Source: Candidatus Peregrinibacteria bacterium GW2011_GWA2_33_10
Lineage (GTDB): Bacteria; Patescibacteriota; Gracilibacteria; UBA1369; GWC2-33-13
DNA length: 64,000 nucleotides
Direction of reading: 5' to 3'
Assembly: GCA_000989565.1 (NCBI GenBank)
Contig: LBOO01000001.1
Span: 32,032 to 96,031, forward strand
Positions 44,233 through 52,242 of this stretch are shown in pieces. The notes under the pieces are model-generated. The model saw only the letters and a program-made list of their open reading frames with translations, did no database searches and was not told the origin of the DNA. The first letter of the stretch is position 1, and the number at the start of each line of letters is the position of its first letter. Position numbers and translations under genes: made by a program.

Positions 44233-46398
44233 ATGTACCGCACACACCATTTAAATGAACTGGATAAAACTCATATAAACTCTCACGTTACTCTTGCCGG
44301 TTGGGTAAATAAAAGCCGGGATCATGGCGGAATAGTTTTTATTGATCTTAGAGATCGTGAAGGAATCACCCAAGTCGTGTTTGATCCTTCCCATAATCAG
44401 GATGCGCATAATATCGCGGAAAAAGTTAAAAACGAAAGCGTCATTCAAATAAAAGGTAAAGTCCGCCAAAGGCCTGCTGAAATGATTAATACGAAAATCA
44501 AAACAGGAGAAATTGAAATTTTAGCTGATGAAATTAAGATTTTAAATTTGTCCGAAACTCCGCCTTTCGAAATTTCTCAAGACAAAAAAATCAATGAAGA
44601 ACTGCGCTTAAAATTCCGATATTTAGATTTGAGAAGAGAAAGAATGAAAAACAATATCATCCGCAGACATCAAATAATCAAATATATAAGGGATTATTTT
44701 GACAAAAACGGATTTATTGAAGTGGAAACTCCGATTTTAATTAAAGGTACTCCGGAAGGCAGTCGCGAATACATTGTGCCATCAAGAATTTATCCCGGAC
44801 AATTTTATGTTCTTCCTCAATCACCGCAACAATTAAAACAACTTTTAATGGTTGCCGGAATGGATAGATATTTCCAAATAGCTCGTTGCTTTCGTGATGA
44901 AGATCAGCGCGGCGATCGCCAGCCGGAATTCACCCAATTGGATATTGAAATGTCATTTGTTGAAAGAGAAGATGTTATAAATATCAATGAACAAGCATTA
45001 ATTGAATTAACAGAGAAATTCCTGCCAAACAAAAAAATAATGAACAAACCTTTCCCAAGAATCACATGGCAGGAAGCCATGGAAAATTATGGTTCCGACA
45101 AGCCGGATATTCGATTCGATTTAAAAATACAGGACATAAGCGATATTGCGAAAGATTGCGGATTTCAGGTATTTGAAAATACCATTAAAAATAAAGGTGT
45201 TGTAAAAGTCTTAAAAGTACCGAATGCCACTGATTTTACCCGAACGGAAATCAGTGAATTGGAAGAAATTGCCAAAAATTTCGGAGCTCAAGGACTTGCT
45301 TATATATCAATGGAAAACAATGAATTAAAATCACCGATTCTAAAATTTCTAAACGAAAAAAGTCTGGAAGAAATCAAAAAAAGAGTAAAACTGGAAAATA
45401 AAGATATAGTATTTTTTGTCGCCGATAAATTCCAAACAACTTGTGAATCATTAGGCTGGGTAAGACTTGCCTGCGCCAAAAAATTAAAATTAATCAATGA
45501 AAATTTATTGGCCTATTGCTGGGTAATTGATTTTCCGTTGTTTGAATGGAGTACGGATGATAATCGTTTGGTTTCCGCCCACCATCCATTTACCTCTCCA
45601 AAATTGGAAGATATTCATTTACTTGAAAATGAACCGGAAAAAGTTCGCGCGATCGCTTATGATATAGTTTTAAATGGCAATGAAGTAGGAGGAGGCAGCA
45701 TCAGAATTCATGATTCGAAACTCCAAAGCAAAATCTTCGATATATTAAAAATTTCTAAGCAGGACTCACAAAAAAGATTCGGACATTTATTAAAAGCTTT
45801 TACATTCGGAGCCCCTCCTCATGGCGGAATTGCCTGGGGTTTGGACCGATTGATAATGCTCATTCAAAATGAACCGAACATCCGCGAAGTAATCGCCTAT
45901 CCAAAAGATCAAAAAGCCAAAGATTTAATGACAGGCGCGCCAAGTACTTTGCCTAAAATCCAAACCGATGAAGTTCATATTAAAGTCACAACAATAATAG
46001 AAGAAGGAATTATCGGCCATTTAAAAGAATATTTTACTAAAAATCATATTTGGTATGAAATAATAGATTTGAAAAAAGAAAACTCGGACACACAAGTAAA
46101 AACCCAATTATTCAAAAATGAAAACGATGAATATTTCATTTCAGTAACGTCAAAAGACGAAGAAATAAATTTGGATAATTTAAAAAAACAAGCAAAAACC
46201 AATAAAATCGAAAAAGCATCTCCGGATGAAGTGGAAGGAGTAACGCAATGCTTACCCGACTACTTGCATCCGATAGGAAATTTGTACAATATCCGGACAT
46301 TTTTAAGTGAAAATATAAAAAATGCTGATATTATTTCTTATGCAATTAATGAAGATAAAGGAATAAGGATGAAATCCAATGATTTACAGGCGGGGTAA
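44233..46398 (+). CDS. aspS: Aspartyl-tRNA synthetase with C-terminal YbaK-like editing domain
   Basis: The ATG at 44233 (MYRTHHLNELD) gives 721 residues; ordinary bacterial AspRS has about 590. Residues 1-~585 are a standard bacterial AspRS: anticodon-binding OB fold (HVTLAGWVNKSRDHGGIVFIDLRD), class II motif 2 FRDEDQRGDRQPEFTQLDIEMSF, a GAD insertion (~300-410) and motif 3 HGGIAWGLDRL. After APSTLPKIQ the sequence goes on for ~130 residues. These align by eye with YbaK/ProX aminoacyl-tRNA deacylases: VKTQLFKNENDEYFISV (the Lys is the catalytic position), INLDNLKKQAKTNKIEKASP, then GVTQCLPDYLHPIGNLYNI. YbaK-type proteins hydrolyse mischarged tRNAs such as Cys-tRNA-Pro or Ala-tRNA-Pro. AspRS is not known for editing, so the target is open. 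Confidence 0.88.
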   Translation: MYRTHHLNELDKTHINSHVTLAGWVNKSRDHGGIVFIDLRDREGITQVVFDPSHNQDAHNIAEKVKNESVIQIKGKVRQRPAEMINTKIKTGEIEILADEIKILNLSETPPFEISQDKKINEELRLKFRYLDLRRERMKNNIIRRHQIIKYIRDYFDKNGFIEVETPILIKGTPEGSREYIVPSRIYPGQFYVLPQSPQQLKQLLMVAGMDRYFQIARCFRDEDQRGDRQPEFTQLDIEMSFVEREDVININEQALIELTEKFLPNKKIMNKPFPRITWQEAMENYGSDKPDIRFDLKIQDISDIAKDCGFQVFENTIKNKGVVKVLKVPNATDFTRTEISELEEIAKNFGAQGLAYISMENNELKSPILKFLNEKSLEEIKKRVKLENKDIVFFVADKFQTTCESLGWVRLACAKKLKLINENLLAYCWVIDFPLFEWSTDDNRLVSAHHPFTSPKLEDIHLLENEPEKVRAIAYDIVLNGNEVGGGSIRIHDSKLQSKIFDILKISKQDSQKRFGHLLKAFTFGAPPHGGIAWGLDRLIMLIQNEPNIREVIAYPKDQKAKDLMTGAPSTLPKIQTDEVHIKVTTIIEEGIIGHLKEYFTKNHIWYEIIDLKKENSDTQVKTQLFKNENDEYFISVTSKDEEINLDNLKKQAKTNKIEKASPDEVEGVTQCLPDYLHPIGNLYNIRTFLSENIKNADIISYAINEDKGIRMKSNDLQAG

Positions 46399-46473
46399 AC
46401 ACGCATCCAATTGTTTCCCCTTTAATTTAATGCTAAAATATATAAGGTGAAAATTCACTATTTTTTATTAATT

Positions 46474-48900
46474 ATGAATTTAATCGCACAAATTTTATTG
46501 ATGGCAAGTGGAATTATCGCGTCCCTCCTGCTGATATTTGTATTGATAAGAACATATTCGAATCATAAAAGACTTCTGAATATGGTGTTTTTAAAAATCT
46601 CCATTCCTAAAAAAGAATCTAAAGAAGATAAAGAAACGGATAATGAAGCTTTTAGCGCGTCAAAAGATTTTAAAGAAGTTATCGGTATTATGAGCCATCT
46701 CTATGATTCTTTATATTCAGTGTATAGTTCAGATTATATCAATATTGTTATAGGACAAGATTTTTTTTCATTGGAATATTGCGTGATAGAAAATTCCATC
46801 CATTTCTATATTGTTTGTCCCAGAAATTTGAGCAGAATGATGGAAAAACGGCCAAATCACAAAATTGCCGGCATGTATTTAAAATTAACCAAAAAAAGAT
46901 CATATCCTATAAAAACATTTCTGCATATTCCTTCAGATCCATTGAATAATATGACGAACGCATTATCAAAAATGGAGCCTGAAGAAGGCGCGGCCATTCA
47001 AATTATAATTCGTCCGAGAAAAAACGGATGGCAGAAAAAAGGCCGCGAATTAGCGCAAAAAATTTTTACGGAAAGCAAAGCTGAAGGATTTTCTTTATGG
47101 AAACCTTTTAGCGCCTTAGGAAAAATCTTCAACATTTTAGTATATGGACCGGATAAAGAGATAGGCAAAGAAAATTGGGACCAGCAAAAAAGTATGACAA
47201 GAACCACTCCAATGACAGATGAACAAGTAAAAGCAATTGAAGAAAAAAATACAAAAAGCGGTTTTGAAACAATAATTAGAGTCATAACATCTTCTCCTAC
47301 AAAAGAGCAGGCAAAAGAAAATCTTAATAATATTTATTCATCTTTTGAACAATTTAGCTCTACTGATAATAATGGCTTTATAAAAACAAAATATCATAGT
47401 TTGGGAGCATTGATCACCAATTATATTTATCGCAATCTGGCTCGCAACTGGACCCAAAGATTATCACAAACGAGAATGATTTTATCAACAGATGAACTCG
47501 CGTCATTATTTCACTTGCCAAATATCAAATATAATAAAACACCCACAATTAACTGGATTAATTTCAAAATCGCTCCTGCTCCGCCAAATTTGCCGAAAGA
47601 AGGACTATTACTCGGCCATAACATTTATAGGGGTGCTAAAAAAGAAGTGCGCATTAAAAATGAGGATCGATTCCGACATGTATACGTTATCGGACAAACA
47701 GGTACAGGTAAATCATCCATTATGCAGGTAATGTTACGACAGGATTTTGCTGAAGGAAAAGGGGTTTGCGTTGTTGATCCCCACGGATCGCTTATTGCCG
47801 ATATATTTTCATTTATTCCCAGAGAACGCGCTGATGATGTGATTTATTTTAATCCCGCTGATTTGGATCGCCCATTAGGTTTAAATTTACTTGAAGCGGA
47901 AACTGAAGAAGAAAAAGAATTGGTGGCTCTGGATGCCATGAATATCATGATTAAATTATTTGATGAAGAAACATTCGGACCTCGTATCCAGGACTATTTC
48001 CGAAATGGCGTTTTAACGTTGATGGCCGATCCTGAAGGAGGAGCTTTAACAGATATAGTTAGACTATTCACTGATGATGATTTTCAAAAATACAAAGTAA
48101 AATTTGTCAAAAATCCGGTTATCAGATCATTTTGGGAACATCAAATGGCTAAAACAGGCGCTCGCGAAAAACAAGAAATGATACCATATTTTGCCGCTAA
48201 ATTCGGTCAATTCGTATCAAACACCATGATGCGAAACATCATCGGCCAAGCAAAATCATCATTCAATTTTGAATCCGTAATGCAGGAAAATAAAATCCTT
48301 TTAATGAATTTGTCAAAAGGAGTAACAGGAGAAATCAATTCCAAACTGCTTGGTATGATTATAGTTTCAAAATTACAAACAGCAGCTCTTAGAAGAGAAA
48401 AATATAAAAAAGACGAACGTCAGGATTTCTTTTTATACATAGATGAGTTCCAAAACTATATTACGGATACAATTGAATCTATTCTGTCCGAAGCCAGAAA
48501 ATACCGTTTAGGTTTGGTCATGGCACACCAATATATAAAACAATTGGAAGGCGCGGATGGTAAATCGAAAGTAAAAGACGCGGTTTTCGGTAACGTTGGA
48601 ACAATGGTATCATATAAAATCGGCGCACAAGACGCTGAATACATGGCCAAAGAAATGGCTCCGGTATTTTCAGAGCAGGATTTAATCAATATTGATAAAT
48701 TTAAAGCGGTAATGAAACTTAGTATTGACACTCAGCCAAGCCGTCCATTCAGTATAATCCCGGTAAACCCATACACGGAAAAAGGCGATCTGGAAGCAGT
48801 AGAAGCCATGAAACAATTAAGCCGTCTAAAATATGGCCGAGATAAAGAATTCGTGAATAGAGAGATAATTAGAAGGATTGGCGCATCGGAGTTTTTGTAG
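46474..48900 (+). CDS. VirD4/HerA-like membrane ATPase, paralogue 2
   Basis: The chosen ATG (MNLIAQILLMASGII) gives 808 residues; a GTG start nine codons upstream is possible. A membrane segment occupies residues 1-28. After a ~380-residue N-terminal region the ATPase core has GQTGTGKSSIMQ, VVDPHGSLIADI, and FFLYIDEFQNYITD followed by SEARKYRLGLVMAHQYI. These motifs match the protein at 6040-8667 almost position for position, so the two are paralogues with divergent N-terminal regions. The role (DNA or protein transport, possibly type IV pilus or competence-like) is unknown. It is followed immediately by a heptamer repeat that starts two bases after the stop. Confidence 0.83.
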   Translation: MNLIAQILLMASGIIASLLLIFVLIRTYSNHKRLLNMVFLKISIPKKESKEDKETDNEAFSASKDFKEVIGIMSHLYDSLYSVYSSDYINIVIGQDFFSLEYCVIENSIHFYIVCPRNLSRMMEKRPNHKIAGMYLKLTKKRSYPIKTFLHIPSDPLNNMTNALSKMEPEEGAAIQIIIRPRKNGWQKKGRELAQKIFTESKAEGFSLWKPFSALGKIFNILVYGPDKEIGKENWDQQKSMTRTTPMTDEQVKAIEEKNTKSGFETIIRVITSSPTKEQAKENLNNIYSSFEQFSSTDNNGFIKTKYHSLGALITNYIYRNLARNWTQRLSQTRMILSTDELASLFHLPNIKYNKTPTINWINFKIAPAPPNLPKEGLLLGHNIYRGAKKEVRIKNEDRFRHVYVIGQTGTGKSSIMQVMLRQDFAEGKGVCVVDPHGSLIADIFSFIPRERADDVIYFNPADLDRPLGLNLLEAETEEEKELVALDAMNIMIKLFDEETFGPRIQDYFRNGVLTLMADPEGGALTDIVRLFTDDDFQKYKVKFVKNPVIRSFWEHQMAKTGAREKQEMIPYFAAKFGQFVSNTMMRNIIGQAKSSFNFESVMQENKILLMNLSKGVTGEINSKLLGMIIVSKLQTAALRREKYKKDERQDFFLYIDEFQNYITDTIESILSEARKYRLGLVMAHQYIKQLEGADGKSKVKDAVFGNVGTMVSYKIGAQDAEYMAKEMAPVFSEQDLINIDKFKAVMKLSIDTQPSRPFSIIPVNPYTEKGDLEAVEAMKQLSRLKYGRDKEFVNREIIRRIGASEFL

Positions 48901-48901
48901 C

Positions 48902-49007
48902 ACGTAATCCTTAATACGTAATTCGTAATTCGTAATCCGTAATTCGTAAAAGGAATATTTTCAATAATAAAAATACATTTTACAAATTACGGATTACGAA
49001 TTACGTG
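48902..49007. repeat. CGTAATT heptamer inverted repeat, copy 2
   Basis: The left arm (48902-48951) of tandem ACGTAAT/TCGTAAT/CCGTAAT units ends in CGTAATTCGTAAAAGGAATA, as in copy 1. The AT-rich loop is followed by a right arm TTTACAAATTACGGATTACG (48978-48997) and AATTACGTG. It lies between the ATPase gene and the 3D-domain gene. Confidence 0.85.
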
Positions 49008-49076
49008 CCATGAACTAACCACACTTCAGTCTCTTCAACTTGTCAAGCCTACTTTTCCCACTCCCCATTAAATCTA

Positions 49077-49085
49077 TGCTATAAT
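49077..49085 (+). promoter_or_regulatory. Extended -10 promoter of the 3D-domain gene
   Basis: TGC followed by TATAAT (ATGCTATAAT) 32 bases before the ATG; no good -35 box at the right distance. Confidence 0.5.
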
Positions 49086-49116
49086 ATAGAGATTTAAATA
49101 AAAATAAAAACAAAAA

Positions 49117-50433
49117 ATGAAATTCAAATTATTAAAAATATTATTTATTTTATTCACGATTTTATCGCTGCCAAAAGCTACCGGCGCGGATGATGGCAAT
49201 TTTATTTGTCCTTCTTTCCCATGCGAAAAAACAGTGGAAATAACAGCGTATTATTCTCCCCTGCCGGATCAAAAAACATATTTCACAGGTAGTTATGAAG
49301 GCGATATCAGACTAAATGGCGATGGAGTGCTGAGCGCAGACAATACAGTGGTTTATCCGGGAATGATAGCCGCACCGAAAACTTACCCTTTTGGCACAAA
49401 AATAGAAATTCCGAAAGTCGGTTTAACCACAGTACACGATAGAGGCGGAGCAATTGTTCAAAGCGGTTCGGAAAGGGGTAATCAACATGACCGCATCGAT
49501 ATATGGATGGGTCATGGAGACGAAGGATTAACACGAGCAAAAAAATGGGGCCGACGAACTTTAACCGTGAATATATTGGGAAAAAGAGATGATTTAAAAG
49601 ATCATGATTACGTCGTCTTACTTCAAAATTACCTCATGGAATTTTTATATTTATACGGAACAATTACAGGCATTTATGACGAAGATACTCTTCAAGCCGT
49701 TTTAAAATATCAAATGGACAACAAAATAATCGAAAATGAAAATTCCCATGGAGCCGGACGATTTGGTCCAAAAACAAGAGAAAACATGGAAAAAAACATT
49801 GAAGAATATGAAAAAAACAGATTTCAATTTCTTGAAATAAATATTGGAAAAAATCAACAAGGCGAAGAAGTAAAAAAATTGCAGACATATTTAATAAAAC
49901 TAAATTACCTACCAACTCCGCAAATTTCCGGAATTTATGATCAAAAAACCATTGAAGCGGTCTATAAATTTCAAATCCAAAATAAAATAATTCAAAGCGA
50001 ACTTGATCAAGGAGCCGGTTATTTCGGACCAAAAACCAGAACAAAATTAAAAGAAATTTTGACGGACAAAAAGGAATATATGAAAATTCTTGCTCAAAAC
50101 ACACCATTAAAAACAGCAAAAATAGAAACTGTTGAAATAATTGAATTTTCAAAAAATTTGAATTTCGGGGATACGGGCGAAGAAGTCAAAAAACTCCAAA
50201 ATCATTTGAAAAAGTTGGGATTTTTCACATCATCGACAACCGGTATTTATGGTGAAATAACGCAAAATGCCGTATTCAAATTTCAACAATCACAAAAAAT
50301 CGTACATACCGAGAATGAAATTGGCGCCGGAAAACTTGGTCCGGAAACCAGAAGCAGATTAAATACAATTATTGGCATCGACCATAATATACTTCAACAA
50401 ATTTCCCTCAAAAAAGCACAAAAATTAAATTAA
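49117..50433 (+). CDS. Secreted 3D-domain protein with peptidoglycan-binding repeats
   Basis: The 438-residue protein has a cleavable signal peptide (about residues 1-23, ending TGA-D). A 3D (DPBB, RlpA/MltA-like) domain spans residues ~30-155: VEITAYYSPLPDQKTY, GMIAAPKTYPFGTKIEIP, TVHDRGGAIV and HDRIDIWMGHG, whose Asp residues form the three-Asp signature. Three PG_binding_1-like repeats follow at ~165-230, ~245-315 and ~350-420, each with a LQxxLxxLxYxxxxxxGIYDxxTxxAVxxFQ core and ending GxGxFGPKTR. Such proteins are lytic transglycosylase-like or wall-binding factors. It has its own promoter and converges on the methyltransferase gene (4-base overlap of ends). Confidence 0.88.
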   Translation: MKFKLLKILFILFTILSLPKATGADDGNFICPSFPCEKTVEITAYYSPLPDQKTYFTGSYEGDIRLNGDGVLSADNTVVYPGMIAAPKTYPFGTKIEIPKVGLTTVHDRGGAIVQSGSERGNQHDRIDIWMGHGDEGLTRAKKWGRRTLTVNILGKRDDLKDHDYVVLLQNYLMEFLYLYGTITGIYDEDTLQAVLKYQMDNKIIENENSHGAGRFGPKTRENMEKNIEEYEKNRFQFLEINIGKNQQGEEVKKLQTYLIKLNYLPTPQISGIYDQKTIEAVYKFQIQNKIIQSELDQGAGYFGPKTRTKLKEILTDKKEYMKILAQNTPLKTAKIETVEIIEFSKNLNFGDTGEEVKKLQNHLKKLGFFTSSTTGIYGEITQNAVFKFQQSQKIVHTENEIGAGKLGPETRSRLNTIIGIDHNILQQISLKKAQKLN

Positions 50434-50948
50434 ATAATCAAATAAAAATAAATCCGGCTACCAATATCTGTTTTTAAAACTTTACAGGCTTTAATATCTG
50501 TTAATTCACAATCCAAAGAAATGATCAAAGCGCCTTTTTTGGCTTCTTTTAAAATTTTTTCCTGAACCTTACTTATTACTCTGTTGGTTAAAAAAAAGTA
50601 AACAACATCGAAATCACCAATATCAAATTCAAAAAAATTCTTTTTAAGAAAAACAACTTTGGATTTTTTAAAATAGCACCTAAACTTGGAAAAAAAATAA
50701 AATAAATAACTTAATTCCACTCCAACCAATCTTTTCGGATTTTGTTTTTCCGCGCTAAACAGAAAATCTCCAATCCCTGATCCCAAATCAACAATTTTTT
50801 TATTTTTCAAATCTGTATTTTTCAAAATCAAATCACTGATTTTTTTTCTGGTCCCCATAAAAGGAACTTTTGTTTTATTAAAAAGCCAAACAAAATAAAT
50901 TAAATAAAACATCAACAAACCCGCAAAAATATAGAAAAAATAAATCAT
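50430..50948 (-). CDS. Membrane-anchored SAM-dependent methyltransferase
   Basis: The 172-residue protein has an N-terminal membrane segment (residues 2-24) and then a class I methyltransferase core: KKIVDLGSGIGDFLF (motif I, SAM binding), RLVGVELSYL (motif II), NFFEFDIGDFDVVYFFLTN and KKGALIISLDCEL. The domain is short but complete through motif IV. Such anchored methyltransferases with unknown targets recur in CPR genomes. It is the last gene of a tsaE-glycosidase-methyltransferase operon with 4-base ATGA overlaps. Confidence 0.82.
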   Translation of the reverse strand: MIYFFYIFAGLLMFYLIYFVWLFNKTKVPFMGTRKKISDLILKNTDLKNKKIVDLGSGIGDFLFSAEKQNPKRLVGVELSYLFYFFSKFRCYFKKSKVVFLKKNFFEFDIGDFDVVYFFLTNRVISKVQEKILKEAKKGALIISLDCELTDIKACKVLKTDIGSRIYFYLII

Positions 50949-51697
50949 TTTTTTTCAAATAAAATTACATTCGGAACCAAAGCCAAATTATCAACCAAAT
51001 TTTTATAACCCAAATATTGAACTTTTAATCCTGTTGATGTTCCGCCATCCAAATTTATAACTTCATCAATTTCTATATCCATCTTTAAAATCTCTTCCAT
51101 GAATTCATACAAACTCAATAAATATGAATCAGAAACAAAAATATATATATTCCCCTGTTTATCATTACCAATCGCGGTCCTGCGAGATTTTTTTCCTGAA
51201 TTTTCTTTGATAAAACCTTTCCCATCCTTAATTAATAAAGGAAAACTCTGCAACGCATAATCAAAAACATCAGTATCAATAATAGGTTCATCTTGTAAAT
51301 CGCTAATTCTGAAATGATTATCGGAAATGGACATCATTGCACTTTTTTGCTGATCAAACATTCTATCTCCAACTCTTTTCCCATCAATCATTAAAAAACC
51401 TGAAGGTGTATAATCTTCATGAAAATAACTGCCATTAATCACAATAAAATTCGCTCCGAAATCCAATTCATTGATCCTTTTAGGTGTTTCCAAGTTTTTT
51501 ACACTAATTTTAAAATTATCAGGATCCACTTTTATCACCTCAATAGATCCATCTACATTATCAATATTAAAATTCCAATCTTTAAAACTCATTTCATCAC
51601 CGATATTTTTCCAGTCATTACTCAAATAAGTGAATTCTCCGCATGAAGAAAATAAAAAAATGGATAAAGAAAACATAAAAAGTAAGATTTTTTTCAT
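50945..51697 (-). CDS. Phosphodiester glycosidase (NAGPA) family lipoprotein
   Basis: The 250-residue protein begins with a lipoprotein signal (LSIFLFSSCGEF, lipobox Cys at residue 19). It carries the NAGPA domain: FIVINGSYFHEDYTPSGFLMIDG (first conserved block near residue 80), RRTAIGNDKQGNIYIFVSD, and VINLDGGTSTGLKVQ with the conserved LDGG-S pattern near residue 220. The family includes the human enzyme that uncovers mannose 6-phosphate and bacterial exopolysaccharide or wall-associated glycosidases; here an envelope glycan is a likely substrate. It overlaps tsaE upstream and the methyltransferase downstream by 4 bases each. Confidence 0.87.
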   Translation of the reverse strand: MKKILLFMFSLSIFLFSSCGEFTYLSNDWKNIGDEMSFKDWNFNIDNVDGSIEVIKVDPDNFKISVKNLETPKRINELDFGANFIVINGSYFHEDYTPSGFLMIDGKRVGDRMFDQQKSAMMSISDNHFRISDLQDEPIIDTDVFDYALQSFPLLIKDGKGFIKENSGKKSRRTAIGNDKQGNIYIFVSDSYLLSLYEFMEEILKMDIEIDEVINLDGGTSTGLKVQYLGYKNLVDNLALVPNVILFEKK

Positions 51698-52116
51698 GAA
51701 TTGAAAATTATTGATCTTGTTAAATTATCATCCAAAATTTTAAAATTAATTTTTAACGCGTTTTCTAAACTTAAATCAACTTTCTGCGCCCATTCTACTA
51801 TTACCAAACTATTAAGATCATTTAAATATTCATAAAATCCCAGATTCTCCAAATCATGATTATTTTCAATTCTATACAAATCAAAATGTATTAACTTTTT
51901 CTTATCACCGTAATATTCCCGAACTAACGTATAACTCGGACTTTTTATTGATTTTTCCGAAACACCCAAAACTTTCCCGATACCTTTCACAAAAACCGTT
52001 TTTCCAACTCCAAAATCTCCATAAAGCAAAATCAAATTTTTTGCATTAACATGCTCCTTCAAAATTTTCATAGCGATATTCTTCGTATCTTCCTCACTAT
52101 AAGATAAAAATTCCAT
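51694..52116 (-). CDS. tsaE: tRNA threonylcarbamoyladenosine synthesis ATPase TsaE
   Basis: The 140-residue protein is a standard TsaE: P-loop LLYGDFGVGKTVFVKGIGKVLG at residues 32-53, SPSYTLVREYYG with the switch region, and HFDLYRIENNHDLENLGF with the second catalytic Asp and Tyr-Arg. TsaE works with TsaB and TsaD to make t6A37 on ANN-reading tRNAs. TsaB and TsaD are not in the window. It leads an operon with two envelope genes, which is only a positional link. Confidence 0.94.
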   Translation of the reverse strand: MEFLSYSEEDTKNIAMKILKEHVNAKNLILLYGDFGVGKTVFVKGIGKVLGVSEKSIKSPSYTLVREYYGDKKKLIHFDLYRIENNHDLENLGFYEYLNDLNSLVIVEWAQKVDLSLENALKINFKILDDNLTRSIIFNS

Positions 52117-52242
52117 TACAATTTACAATTATTCTATTTAAATTTATAGATAGATTTCCAAGTCACTGATTTCCGATCTTCCTTTGCTTCTCTACCTAAA
52201 AAAGAGTATACTATATTAATTACAACAAATAAAAACAAATAT

